A DNA stretch of 64,000 nt from assembly GCA_013397865.1 (NCBI GenBank), contig VZTI01004088.1:1035815-1099814 (forward strand). Reading direction: 5' to 3'. Position 1 is the first letter of the stretch, and every line of letters begins with the position of its first letter. This DNA is from Struthidea cinerea (lineage: Eukaryota > Chordata > Aves > Passeriformes > Corcoracidae). Shown here piece by piece: positions 46,561 to 60,100 of this stretch. The position numbers and the translations under genes were made by a program. The notes beneath the pieces were generated by a model. The model was not told where the DNA came from. It was given only the letters and a program-made list of their open reading frames with translations, and did no database searches.

Positions 46561-49500
46561 TCACTCACCAGAAAACGTTTAAGCACTATCTCACTTCACC
46601 GTATTGCACAGACTGAACTGCGGGTGCTGTGACACAACACGTAGCTCTCCCTGGGCTTCACCACACACAGCAGGGTCTGTCCATGGACAGAGACTGACCA
46701 GCCAAAGACCAAGAAGGCACAGATGAGTTTGGTGGAAAAAGGACAGCGCTCCAAGGAGTCTGCTCACACTGAGCAGGTCCCTTCATTTCAAGGAATGCCC
46801 TGCCTTGCTCCCAACCCTTCCCTGTCAGTCAACCCAGTCTGCAGCCAGGCTTATATTTCACACCAACACTAAATTATTCCACAGAAATCCTTCTGAATTC
46901 TTTCTGGGAAAGAAAATATTGCCATCAACTTTGGGCAGGAATCTCCACCCCATTCTAACAGATGGTGACCTTGCTGCAACTTCTTGTGTTTTATCACCTC
47001 TCATTCAGAAGTAGCCATGCAATCTACCAGGCATGAAGCCTTCAGTGCTATGGAGACTGCCACAAAATGCCCTGGTGCATGTCTTCAGCAATGCAAGACA
47101 TGGCTGTCCTATAAGCTTTGTACCATCCAACTGTATCAAATCCAGACCTGTGTCTTCAAGTCACCAAGTCCACACAGAACAGGTCCAAGCTGTCTATAGT
47201 ATCTCCAGCAGTGCCCAACTGATGACTGTGATCAGCGGTTTGAGTCTTCAAGCACAGTAGAGCTTTCTATTGAGTTGGGAAAGCAGTGCAGGAAACAGCA
47301 CTTCCCTGGGAGTTGGACTGAGTCTGGGGCTAATGTCCCAGGAATTAAGGGAATCTTTTCTAAAAAGACATAAAATAATACACTAAATTCACCTACCACA
47401 ACAGATCCTAGTATTGCATCTTCAAAAAGGACCTGACAGATCAATGGATTTTGCTGAAAACCCTCCTCTGCTGAAGGATAATTCGTCTGATGTAAGGAGG
47501 TGGTGCTCCAGATAGCTGGGACACACACCAGAAAGGGAGCTTTACAAATACCATCCAAGACAATACAGAACCAGCGTGTTTGCTCCAGTCAGTGTTGTTA
47601 AAATGGGAGAAAATTACGTGTTTAAATAAAACTCTTCTAGCAGGAGGTACAGCAGCAGATCAGTGAGAAGCATTAAACACACTTATTCCACTTCACCCAT
47701 TAACTATTCTTAATTTTTAAGCAAGTTATTAGAGCTACTATAATATTATAAATATTGAATAACTCATTCAAAAAGATTAAATGGTCTCAAAAAAGAGAAA
47801 ATATTCTTGTTGCTGCTTTAGTGGCTCTTTGTGATCGGCTACCTTGCTCCTCTACCCTTCTGCACTTCTCTAGGACACTGTCATGGATTGTATTGGGTGC
47901 CCTCAATTCTGTTTCATCCTACGGGACAGGAGAAATACCCAGCATTGAGCAGAATCAAGCTCTGAACATATCCTAGTGAAAGGACACTGTGAGCCTGTTT
48001 TGGTGCTACACCTGTGACCTGCATCACATAATCCAAGATGCTGCGGAGTGCTGACCTCTGCCTATTGCTGCACTGGTCACCTGGGCTCCAGGGGAGAGGC
48101 AGAGCAGCATTCCCAGAGGCAATCATCTGGGCAGAAGCACTCCTTTGGCTGAGCCAGTTTGTACCCTGAGTGCTCACTTCTTTCTGGGGACTATGAAGGG
48201 GTGCTGCCTGCCTGCCTGGGTGCATGCACCCACACCCCCCAGCGAGGTGAATCCCACCGCACAGGACAGAGAGCCGGGCTGGAACACTTCCAACATCTGT
48301 AATAAAGACTCTAAGCTAACCATTTAGCTGCACCTACTACAAGGTAGTTTCTTATCATTTAATCCATTTAAGACGGGAAACGGTCCTTTTTGGTTTGTGT
48401 TTATAGAACATGGAGTAAAGGCAGGGTGACAGGTCATAACTAGGTTCACCAGGAGTCTTCACAGTACAGGTTAATGATGTACTCGTTAGGATCAGCACTG
48501 GTAAGGGTGAGTGTACTTCCCTGCCCAGACCCTGACTACCGTTCTTTTCCATATGCAGCTTACGGCACATTCCCATTTGACTCCTCAGTGAAGGCAGAAA
48601 AAAAAAGCTGATTTAACCACGGGAAGGAAAGTCTTTCTTTGACCTTTCCTGAAATGGGAAGCCTTAAGCAGCAAATCCTTATCTCTGTCAAAAGGAGTGG
48701 GACCCACACCTGCTGAATTTGGCTAAAGAGATGACAAGACACAAATCTCATAATTAGGAATGAATATGACAAGAGTTGGGCTCAGACTGGGACACAAACC
48801 ACTTGTTCCCCGATCACACTTTCAACTGCAAGAAATGTTTCTCCCCAACGACCCATGAATCACTCAATTAAAATATTAATATGTAGCATTTTACTGTTAC
48901 CCTGGCTCCTGTCTGGTAAACAAGATGCTAGTTTTCCACAGTCCCTACTCGTTTCCCAACAAATAAGCACACCAGTATTCTGAAAATGTTCCTTCTTTTA
49001 AACTTCGGGCATCCAATGCCCCACTTCCAGCTACTTTCCTCTGTCACCCTGTACACAGTCATTGTAGAAACAGCACAAACAAAACCAGCAGCTGTCATTG
49101 AGCAAAGCTCCACCATCCAGGTGATGGAAGTTACCAATCTAGAGCTGAAGGACTTTAACAAAATGAGTAAGAAAGAATCTCTGCAAGGTGGAAGAACAAA
49201 GAGACAGAAGAGCAGCTTTTCAATCATGAGCCACACACTATATGCTTCAGGAAATAACAAGTTCAATAGCCAGTTGATAAATAGCTTGCCACCAGAAAGT
49301 GCATTTGAAATGACACATAATTGCCACATATATAAGCCCAGAGTGAGAAAGAGCCATGTTGCCCTCCCACAGGCAGCTCAGTGCTGCTGTGAATTCTCCC
49401 TGCCTGCCCATACAAATACCATCTCTCAGAGGCTGTCCCTGCTCCTCTAAGGTCAGGGGCACGTGGACTGAGTCATCCCAGGACACAGGTGCAAGAAACA

Positions 49501-49793
49501 GCTTCACAGCAGCTGCATGCCCACAAACAGCTGCCCCCGGGGGGGTGATGGAGGGAGCAACACAGATGAAGCAGAGCAATGTTTCTTGGGTTGGGGCAGA
49601 TTTTTCTCAGTTTAAGAGGCTGCAAAATTTTTTCCCTTTAGGAGAATTGGTGCTTTCCCTGGTATCCCCTTTTATGTTTCCATACCCTGATCTGCAGTGG
49701 TCAAAGAACCTGATACAACAGCACCTATGCCAGCATAGCCCTTTTTGCCTTCCTCAGACTCCCAGGTCCTGCACTCTCAACATCACTCACACA
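46561..49793. other. Unique noncoding DNA
   Basis: No gene supported. Several frames over 100 codons between 47.2 and 49.9 kb (47232-47558 minus, 48928-49329 minus, 48986-49450 plus, 49356-49922 plus) overlap one another on opposite strands and contain no family motif. Confidence 0.5.
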
Positions 49794-49862
49794 GGTCCGG
49801 ATCCAGCAGAGCACACGCTCAAGTTTCAACCTGTCAAGAAGTTCATTAGTTTCAATAGGCCT
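49794..49862. repeat. Sauropsid palindromic interspersed repeat, copy 4
   Basis: 'ggtccggatccagcagagca' then 'cacgctcaagtttcaac' then 'aagttcattagtttcaatagg' matches the left arm and centre of the remembered consensus 'ggtcctgatccagcaaagcacttaagcac…gtagttccattgacttcaatggg'. It lies inside the 188-codon frame at 49356-49922, which argues against that frame being a gene. Confidence 0.45.
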
Positions 49863-50689
49863 GTAAAAAGATTTAAAGTCAAGTACATTCGTAACTGCTT
49901 TCCTGAATCAAACCTTAAGTAAAAAGCTTGTCAACATAAATAAAGGCACCAGAGGCAGACCATGAAAGATATCTGCGATTACACAGGTAGGATTTTGTGT
50001 GAGCTTTTCAGCAGGATTTAGTCCAACCATTGTAAATGTGCAAGGATTTTAAATTCATCCTTGCGAACAAGATCGACACATCTTCTAAAGGAATCCAAAT
50101 AGTGAATAAATGCATCCTACAATATTTAAATATTCCATAAAATTAAGGAGACACCATCAAGTCCTATTTGGCACCAAAATGTTGGCTGTGCACAACACTT
50201 CAAAGAGCCCTCTGATTCCTCCAAAGGCTTCTTAGGCTACAACCCAACACTGCCTGACCCACTGTGTGTGTGGCGAGGTGTCCTAATCTGGTCAACCACA
50301 GGACTGGGAAGCACAGCCAACGTGGAGGTCAGACCTGGCCACGGTAGCTGAGCCCAATTCAGGAACAAAAGAAACTACCAAAGAGAGAGAGGTCAGTGAC
50401 ACATAAAGCATTTGCTGAGCTCCTACAGCCCATGGTTTTATTTGTTACTACAGATAAGGACCTTTCTGAAAAGGAGGGAGAGATTCTGCTGGCAGTATGG
50501 CTTTAAGAGCTGACAGAGGGGAAGTGCAATACCACCAATGTGAACGAGCTCACAGCACCTGCTCCCAAACCAACGTGATGTAGTCAACCGAATTAACAGT
50601 TTTAACAAGGATGGCATGAAACGCATTTTCTCCAGCCCCAGCACAAGAGCCAACCGTGGAGAGAGGCAACATGCCCCCAGCAGCTGAGC
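49863..50689. other. Unique noncoding DNA
   Basis: A+T-rich to 50160, then mixed composition. No gene recognised. Confidence 0.5.
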
Positions 50690-50792
50690 CCGTGCCCATC
50701 CCCTGCGTGCGCAGCGGATGCGGTGCCGTGAATATACTGCAGCTCAGCTAAAAGCAGAGCGGGTGGCAGGACATCCATCTTCCTCCGGGAAG

Positions 50793-50805
50793 GTTGCTGG
50801 GCAAC
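50793..50805. promoter_or_regulatory. RFX/X-box-like palindrome
   Basis: GTTGCTGGGCAAC: inverted GTTGC/GCAAC half-sites with a 3-base spacer, fitting the RFX-family X-box layout (GTNRCC-N-RGYAAC) apart from the C at the end of the left half. X-boxes near start sites are common in cilium-related genes, but no such gene is visible here. Confidence 0.45.
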
Positions 50806-50827
50806 TGGCAAGCTTTCGGCTAGGCGC

Positions 50828-50835
50828 TGACGTCT
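50828..50835. promoter_or_regulatory. CRE/ATF-like site
   Basis: TGACGTCT differs from the full CRE palindrome TGACGTCA only at the last base. It lies 23 bases from the X-box within the CpG-rich patch. X-box plus CRE spacing of this order is seen in several vertebrate promoters. Confidence 0.4.
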
Positions 50836-50868
50836 GCGCACACACACGCGCCTCCTCCATCCTTGCAA

Positions 50869-53800
50869 CTAACTTGATTTTGATGGATTAACATAAGATG
50901 AAAATCTACTGAGCATTTCTCTCTCTCCCCGACACACAGGGTTCATTAAGATACAAAGGAAAATACGATAAAGCATCGACTTATAATGCATGCAGAAGAT
51001 CTTGCAAAGGACAACCAACACAGGCACTAATGATATCAACGTTCTGAGGTGATCCCTTATTTTATGGTAGAGAAAAATATATTTCGTTTGTAAAAATCTC
51101 ATTAAAATAATAATAATAAAGCATAACACACGCCCAAACTGTGATTCTCTTGCATTCTTTTCTCTTTTGCATCTTTCAGAAATGCTGTCTATTTTTTCAC
51201 TGCTCCTTGTCATACAATGTTTTAAGATTATTTCCCCTCACCTTCTGGAGACACACCACTGGGACACAGAAGTTCCCTCTAATCCCATCCAGCCAGGCAT
51301 TTATACCACTCTTATTAGCTTGGTATCCCAGTACCCCACTGAGCTGCATTATCATTAATTGTTTCTCAAGTGTTAGCCACAGGCTCAGCTTTACACAGTA
51401 CAAAGCAAAGATGCGATCCCTGCCCTGAGGACTTTTACATGCTAAACAGATGGTTAATGACAGCAGCGTAATGACAGCCTTTGGACTGGTAGGGGATAAC
51501 ATTTATGGAACAGGGAATAAATTAGCTGGGATTCATGACAAACTGCACTTGCTTTTCCTGGAGAAAATCTGGGGGAGACTGTTTTCCACGATGACCTGGA
51601 AATGTGTACTGGGCTTGAGACCCAAAAAATCATAACCTCAGTATTTTTCACAAATGAAAAGCTTTATTCTAACAGAAACTTTTACTGAAAAACTGATCAA
51701 CCTTCTTTCACCCAATACGCACAGGGTGTTTTGTCAAAAAGGAAGAGAATTTTAACTAAACAAAAAATATTAATGTTAATAAAACATAAAATGTTTTAGT
51801 AACCCCTGAGTTTAAAAAAGATTTTTTAAAAAATATGAAAAGGCAAAATGGAAAATAACTTTAGTGCTGAATGGGAATCATAGGTTAAGGTGTCAGGCCA
51901 TGCCATTGGGTGAATGCCATGCCGAGGATACAGCGACACACAAGGCTTTGGGCAGGTACAAATAAAAGAGCTGAGCACAACACAGTAGCTTTAAGGACAA
52001 GAAACTCAGACCTGCAAGGCCGGTGAAGGAAACTGATGAAGATACCCCTCCACACATGCATTATTTATTTCTGCAAGATCAGCATCACTTGCAGTGCAAG
52101 CTCCCCCAGGCAGCAGCCGGGACAGTACTGCTGGGGGGACATGCACATCCACCACCCAGGCTGGGACCACCAGTGGGACAGGGCTTGAGGCTGCTGGGGG
52201 GCATCTCCCACTGCCTGCCTGACAGCAGGGTGCTGAGCTCCACTAACTAATTCCAATTAACTGGGGCATTTCTTGTGGTCCTAACATCTGGCTGAGACAG
52301 GGCTCAAACCAGCATTTCTGTACTCCCAACCAGCCCATGTTATTGGTTTCAATATTCATATGAGAGGATGGATAGCTCAGAGAGCACAAACCCAACTTTT
52401 GGCATGCCCCATGCTCAGTGATGCACATGGCTGGGACAAGCAAGGCCAGGGACAGCTTGAAATCTTCTGATGTGACAGAACTCAGCCTGTTGTGTTTTAC
52501 TGCTACTGACACTGGTGTTAGTATCTTCAGTGCTAGAAAGCTGTTCATAATTTGGGTAACGCACTGCATGAAGTACAGGGTATTTCTGTATGATTTCTAC
52601 TAGTCTGTTCTCAATTTTACAGTATAAGCACACAAAAATATATTTTCTACTCTGTTTTGCAGTGTAATGCATGGTTGATTTTTTTTTCTCTCAGCCTTAT
52701 TGTGACCTTCTGGTATTGGGCAGGCTGCACCAAAGAGACTTCCCCACACACCAGTCCTTTCCTGCATTATAGAAACACGTTTCCAGTTTTTACTTGACGA
52801 TAACTCACTCTGAATTCCCCTGTGAACTTCACAGATCTTTAGAGGAGCTGTGACTACAGAAAAGGCTTCTCTTTGATGGTGGAAGATGTAGGTCCAGCCA
52901 CCTTTCAGTTTCATTTCCCAGTTCTAGTCCTCCAAGTAATATTTGAGAAGGCTATTAAAAGATGAGGTTCCTTTTTCCTTTCCAACTCAAGTATTTAAGA
53001 TCTTGCAGCTCATTGAAAGCCACAAAAACGCAAACATTTTTGCCATTTCTAAACAGGCTGGTATTATTTCTATGTCAGCAGCTAAAAGTTTGCATGCAGG
53101 TAAAATACCTCCCAAAACAATGCCACAAAAAATAAATCCTCAGCAATTACATGAAGACCAAGAAAGGTATAACCACTGAGCATCTAAATAAGGAGACAGT
53201 AGAATCTGCAGCCCAACTGGATAAATACCTTAAAAGTCCCAGTAACTTCAATGCAAATTTAACTTAGAACAGCTGTGAGACGATCTAAAAACGATTTGTG
53301 AAAAGAATAATTGATAAGACTCTTGGGTCCTTATTTCTGTGTGCTCACATAATGGCAATTAAAGCTAAGCACCTTTGAATGGCCTCTAAACAAGCACATG
53401 GAAATCTAGGAGAACCTTTGAGTGGGGATTATGTATTAACCTAATGTTCATAATCATGCTCAGAGTTTCTCTTTCAAAGCCTGAAACAGAAATGTTAATA
53501 ATCTCAGGCAAATAAAAAACCTTAAGCTATTGCAAAAGGCAACTTTTGAATCAAGTACATAACAGGTAATAAAACTTCAAAGGCTTCATCGCTTGCTGCA
53601 ATTAAAATGTCCAACACAGATTTTTAAATAGCCTTCTCATGTCTAAGGGAACTTTTTTCCCTCCAAGTAAATAACTGAACTCAGGTGAGCATCATATTTT
53701 TTTTTAGGAATAAACATAGGCTTTCATCTGTGGCGCAGTGAAAAGAGCACAGCATCATAGACCAAAGCAGCAATCACAGCCAGTTATACCTTGCCTAATT

Positions 53801-56800
53801 CTGTTCTTTAAGGGTTCAAAGTATCATTCCTCCTCTCAAAAATCTTCAAGTATGAACAGTGAACACAAAACAATGAACGACTTACATGAGAGAGTAACAA
53901 GAAGACTGTAGGGAAAAAATACTGCTCCCTCCCCAGTTTCCACACAACTAACTGGAAATCTTCCATATTTTGGAAGAAGGGAGGATGTCTGTCTAGAGCA
54001 TGATGACAGACATGAGCCACAGACAGGAGCACATCAACAATTTCTCCCTAGGTTGCCTAGAAGAGGCAAAGAAAAAAAAAAAGAAAAGGAACATCCTTTT
54101 GTAGCTGTGGTTTTACGATGAACTGCCAAACAAAAAGCAAGCAGGCAACTCCCTGTCAGATTTGACAGAACACCCTGAAGTCTTAGTCTCGTCACCACAA
54201 CTGCCAATTACATAGTCCTCAGTACTGCAACCAAAATGCATTGACTCCTGTGGACCCAGGCAGGCAAAATCACCTTGTTTGACTGCAGTCTCCAAGCTGG
54301 AGAAGCAAAGGATGGATCCATGGGATGGAAATACTTGGTGATTGCCTTACCCTATGACTGGGAACAACTGCAGCATGGGGGCAGGTCTTGAGGAGCAAGT
54401 TGGTAACATGTAGGCCCACAAAAAAATCTGTGATGGATGTTCCTTTCACAATACACAAAGAAATCACAACAGAGCAGATGAACGAGCAGAAATTTTGTAA
54501 TGAAATCAAATTACATAAAATAGAAAATGCACGATATTTATGGTGGGAAGTCACCTACATCAGCCTAAAGGACTTAAATTTAAGAGTGGTCCTACTAACA
54601 GCTGAACTAGCTTGAAGTCTTACACCCAAACAACACAGTTTAGGCATTACTTATTTCCACTCAACAGTTTCAAAACCCTGCTCTTCTGTGGCACAAATCT
54701 GAAGAACTGAAGGGAAAAAAGAGTCCCCAACACCCCATCCAAAATCACTTCAGCTTATTTGATGCCTTTAAATTTTATAGGAAAAAGCCCAAGCTGATTT
54801 CCAAATCACTTTGCACTTAGTAAACTTTAATACTATCCTTTATCTTCAGACAAGGTCAACTTTATCCCTTGTAACCTGATCAAAAATAAAACAGAATCAA
54901 ACTGATGCTCTTGTTTTTTAAAGACAGAAATCTGAGCATGATCATTTCCTTTCTTTCGTTAGCAAAAGAATGCATGCATGGGACATAGGATGAAAACATA
55001 ACAATGCTTAGATTTGGGGAGAAAAGAACAAAACCAGGGCAACAGAAGCAATCAAGAGATCAAAATTAGAGAACTACATTCCTGTGGCCTGACAGAGTCT
55101 TTTACAGAGTATCTAACAGAGCTGATGAGGCCAACCTACCACAGATGACCTCAGCATCCTCAAAAGTCATTGAGATCCTTCATTAGGAGCAGGATTTTAT
55201 CCCAATCTCTGATAATTACCATCTTCTTTACAGATGACCTGAACTGAGGTTCAAGTTGCTACCCTACCTCCTCAAATGCCCCCTGAGCTAGCAAAAAATG
55301 CATGGACAAATAAAACCTGAAAGCAAAACTTCCCATGGCCAGGCACAGCAGTCCCAACAGTCCCCAAATGTCTTCCTTTCCATTTCTGCTGAGCAGAGCA
55401 ATGGCTTGTGAGTGATCACAGCCACTTACCTGGACACACATGGATTTTCAATGGGTTTGTGCTCCAATTTTACTCATGGACTGCAGGAAATCCCTGCTTT
55501 GCCCCAGATCTGTAAACCAGAGCATGTTGTGTGCCCCACCAGCATGGACCTGCCTCCAGCTGCAAGCAGCTTCCTGAGAGAAGGACAAGTCTTGCAGTGC
55601 CAACTCTTCACAAACACCCATCTGGATTTTGCTCCAGGCGTGCCACGGCCTGCTCCACCTGGAGCATTATGATCCCCATCTGCTGCAGAAGGGCAATTGC
55701 TTTGTGAAACACAAAAAAATCCTATAGATATCAGGATAAAAAGCAACTTCCTAATCTTTTTCCTTTACTGTTGATAATAATGTCAATGTTCTTCTCACAA
55801 GAACAAAAAAGCCCAAAGCCCTCATGCTACAGCTTTGTTAAAGGACCGTGTTTAAAACCTGAGGACTCTGCTAAGTTTGAAGATGCACAGCAAACACATC
55901 AGGTGTAAATGCAGACCACGCTTTACATCAGTATATACACTATGTCAACAGATACACACCAGCTGAGGAACTGATGTAAGCATATGTTTAAATCTCTGAA
56001 GAGAGAGACCTAGACCAAAACAGAACTGCAGAAGCTGTTCCCTCTCTGAAATGGCACTGTGTAGGAAGAAAATGCTTTTTGCTATGTTAAAAGATCTCCA
56101 CATTCTTCCTTCTTGTTTTTCTTATACCTTCAAAACAAGACTTCTGTACAGAAGGGTGCAGGCAGAACTTACTACATTAAAACATAAACAGTTTTCACCT
56201 CAGGAGCAGCTGCAGATCAACATGTGTATGGTGGCACTGAGCTTGCAAAACTCAGACGAACTCCCAACTCTGTGCACCAGCAGTTTGCCAGAGAAAGGCT
56301 ACTGAAGCCTTTTACAGCCATTCAAGTAACAAAAGGATGCCCCTCTGTACACAATCATCACAGCCTGGCTTATCAAAGCACTCCATGAGTCTTACTGCTC
56401 AGCATCCTTATTTTTTAGCAATTATTGTTCTGATGAGTAACCCTTGGGCAGTGTCCAAGAATAAGGGGAATTTCTGCTGCAGGATGCCTGGAGTGCTCCT
56501 CCTCTGCTAAGTGAAGCAATAAAATCAGTGTGTGAATATGTACAGAAACAACACAACCCACCTCCCAGTTGTGCCCAAAGAGGTCACAGGGTGAAAAACC
56601 AGCCCATCTGGGAGCTGCCTCTTGGGTGTCTTGGACTAAAGCGATGCACCATGTAGAACTAAAAGCAGGCAGCCCCTGCCTACAGGTACCTGTGCATCGG
56701 CCGGCTTTCCCTGAACCAGCCATCCAAGCACAGGAAAAGGAGCTGGTCCTGAAGGTACATTTAGAAGAAGAACCAATGCTGAGCTTTAGCTTTGGTGCAG

Positions 56801-57146
56801 TGACTGGCGAAATTCAAGGGCACCTGTCTACAGGGTTGCAAAAGCTGCTAACTAGATACTAACTCGGCACTAACCAGGAGATAAAAAATCTTATCATAGT
56901 CCATGCTGACAACTAAACCACTGCTTGGCCCCGGATTAATGAATATAATACTTGACAAGAGCAATTGGAGATTAATGGCCTGTAACTGCTTGGCTACCTA
57001 GCACTCTATAGGGTCAAGTACATTAATGTCAGTAGAGAAATAGTTTGTCTCAACCCAGTGCTAGTACTACAAGGACCCATGAACTTGGGAGATACGAGCG
57101 CCAGGCTCTCAGAGCCACTTTCCGTCACTAAGGTATAGTGGTGGCT
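50869..57146. other. Unique A+T-rich noncoding DNA
   Basis: 6.3 kb without a gene or clear transposon. The segment 53.28-53.68 kb is repeat-free and A+T-rich. A weak SINE-head-like string at about 53729 was not accepted. Short A-rich runs occur at about 54072-54085. Frames in 52.2-52.9 kb and 54.3-54.6 kb overlap on both strands. Confidence 0.5.
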
Positions 57147-57176
57147 GATTCTCATGAGGAAGATTCTCATGAGGAA
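57147..57176 (+). repeat. Perfect 15-bp tandem duplication
   Basis: gattctcatgaggaa occurs twice head to tail (57147-57161 and 57162-57176) without mismatch. Confidence 0.95.
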
Positions 57177-60100
57177 GAGCAGGGGGTCTTCAATTCCCCC
57201 ACAACACATTGTGGAGGGATATTCTGGCATGTGCCACTCCGCAGGATTGTGACTGAGGCAGTAACTTCAGGGCAGCAAGGCAGCAGACATGAGAGCAGGT
57301 CACTCTGCTCCCACCAGGGCTGGGATGGAGACAGCCCAAGACCCAGACAACCACAGGCAGTCCCCTGACCCCATCTGCTCTTTGCTTGGCACATCTTCGT
57401 ACAGGAGAGAAATACAGCCAAACATTTCCATTGTTCTTGGTCACTGCTTTTAACTGCAAAAAATCACTGCTCTAACATTTGCAGAAATATGCCTTTTGCT
57501 CTGCTTTCCAAATCCAGGGTATATCCAGGGGGCTCAGGACCTGACTCCTGAGCAGAGGCCAGGCTCACTGGAGCACCTGCACTCACCTCCACATAACTGA
57601 TGTGCTCAGGCTATACAGCTGCAACACTGCAACTAAAAGCAGTGGTTCTCAAATCCGGACACACATATGCCCATACAGAAACCCCAGCTCTGCCTGAACT
57701 GCAGTTAGCAGATTACTTAGCCCCTTTATCTAGGAGGAAAAATAAACCACAGATAATCTGGAGATTAAACTAGAACCACTCTTCCTGAGAAATTCCTTTC
57801 TGGAATGCATAGTGAAGAAAAAAAAAGTGTGTAACTTACACAGCTCCCAAGGGAAAAATGAATGTGCCAGTTGACCTTAAAAGATTTCAGTAGAAGTGCT
57901 GAGTAAAATTTTAAGCACAAGATGCTGAGCCTTCTTCAAACCCCTTCAGATGAACCTTTCCGCTGCCTCTTGGAGGTAGCAGAAATTATGTTTGTGAGAT
58001 CATTGTTCAAATACATTGTTCATATGCATATGCGTTCTGGGTAAAGGCAGTAGTATAATAATACAGGAAAAAGTTGCATTACCTTATGCTGAATTTTTGA
58101 ACAACAGAACAGTTTGAAATAATCTGTGAATCCTCTCTCATACTCCTTGTCCCTCAGTTTCTCAAAGAATGCAAAGAAAGGCCAGAAGGCAGCAAGACGG
58201 AAGGATGACCTTGTAGTATCTCACAGGGCTGGCATCTTAAATACACCACCAGACAATGAGTTGCTCTGATAACACTGGGAGCAGGAGCCACAAGAGCCAG
58301 AACATCCTTCCACACTCATGCTTCCATGCTTGGGAAGTGTGTTTTGGCCACAGAGGTCATACAGCTTTCAGAGATGCTCCTAGCACTTGGAGAGGGGATG
58401 TTCAGCATCCCACCAACTCCTCTCAAGTCCCAGGCCTTCCCAAAGGGCCAGCAGCCACAACTCTGCTACAGTGACCAAAGTTCCCCAGCAAAGTTCCTCT
58501 GGTTATTCCCCTCCTTGCTATCTCCAGCAACATTCCTTAAAGAGGACCTGAAAGGAGCTCCAGACATGTGCTGCAGGTATCAGCCCCTAAAACATCGCTA
58601 CGGAGTACACTGGAGCAAATATACGACAGAGAGCATCTGAGGGAGAAACAGGAGGTAAAGTGGCAGCCTATAAATGCACCTTTTGACAAGTTTTACTTTG
58701 CAGTCTCCTCAGCCAAAAAACCCTTCAGCCCACCTCTAAGAGCAGTGGACCACTGGCCATGAGTGGCCATGAAGTAAATGGGGGTTTCTGTATCCAATAC
58801 CATTCTTTCTCCCCTTTGCATCCTCACCTGACTTCACACACCATCCTGTGGCAGCAAGCTCCTTGGGGCAGAAACCCTACTCTCTCTGTGTCTGCAGGAT
58901 GTACACTGCAGCCAGCCCTGAGCCTCACAGTGCTTCAATACTACCAATGCTACAGCAAGGTCCACCATGGCTGTCGGACTCTTAAGTGCGAAATCAACTC
59001 TGTCTACACAGAGAAGAGGAAAAAGAGACCAAAACAAAACCCCAAGCACATTAGTCACTATTAACTGTTCTTTCCAGAAACATAACATTGAATGGATTTC
59101 ACGTATTTCCTGGCAGGGAGATTTTGTGGTGGCTCACAGCTAAGATCAGCAAGAAATCCTTTGAAATACACATATACACACATTAAAACTTGAGTATTTT
59201 ACCTTTCCCCTCAAAACCAATTGCTGCTGTCAAGTACACCCTTCTATTACAGCCACATGTTCTGCTTAAGAATACCTAATCAGAAAAACATTCAGAGGTA
59301 TTTAATCAGGTTTTTCTTTTCTCTTTAATGACCTAATGTTTTGGTTTGCAACTGCTGTCAACTCACGCTGGGTAGAAATTTAGTACTGTCAGCATTTAAT
59401 TATTATTTTAACACAGATTTCTCTACCTTCCTACAGTGAAGAAATAGCTAGGAAAAATGCCGCTCTGAGCAGCTTCTTAAGCCATTAGACACCATCCTTG
59501 TTATTTAGCCACACTGGAAATTACCATTCAAGGACACCCAGATGCTCGCTTTGCCATCCCCTGCTAGGGCAGATGCTCCCTAGTTTGCAGCTCCACAGCC
59601 AACCAGAGGGACAGTGTCCAAGGGACAACCTGGAGGGACTGTAAATACCCTGCCCTGGAAGCTCACCAATCTGGGATACGGCTCACCAAAAGATGTGCCA
59701 AAGAGCTGGAACACAGAGCACCTGGTTGCTGTTGTATCTTGGGCCATAAATAACAAATCAGACTGGTTCTTTTTGTCAGATTAAAATCCATCTTCCTAAT
59801 TTTTCCTCTCCCTGTCTGAAACTAATAAAGTCAATTCTGTAACCTGCAGTAGGCTACAGGGAAAATGAAATACATGTGATGGTCTGCTGCAGACTGCATG
59901 ACAAGTTTGCTTCATTCACACAGTGGGAGGAAAAAAGACCCAAAAAACCTGGTTCTATGAATTTCAAAAGAAATCAAGAGCTGAGCTCACAGTAAGCTGC
60001 CAGCATCATGTAAGCGTTGCACTGCATGGTGCTTTGCAGACAGGACAGGTGCATGGAGAGTTCTCTTCCAACTCCCAGCCATTCTGGTGAATGCCTGCTC

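Larger units (their letters stand above)
50690..50868. promoter_or_regulatory. Mini CpG island with X-box and CRE-like sites
   Basis: About 180 bases with roughly 13 CpGs in an otherwise CpG-poor neighbourhood. It contains a perfect inverted repeat GTTGC-TGG-GCAAC and a TGACGTCT element, both typical of compact vertebrate promoters. On the minus strand an ATG at 50778-50776 has a good Kozak setting (A at -3, G at +4) and lies 15 bases downstream of the X-box. The frame stays open for about 59 codons to the end at 50602, but the protein matches nothing I know, and no donor site stands out. It may be the promoter of a minus-strand transcript, an enhancer, or an orphan CpG island. Confidence 0.45.

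Noticed and set aside
49356..49922. 188-codon open frame, the longest outside the LINE
   Set aside because: No family motif; overlapped by open frames in another sense frame and antisense; its 3' part runs through a palindromic sauropsid repeat (49794-49862).
53729..53765. SINE-head-like string (tgtggcgcagtg then agagcaca)
   Set aside because: No B-box and no recognisable SINE body or tail follows; too short to call.
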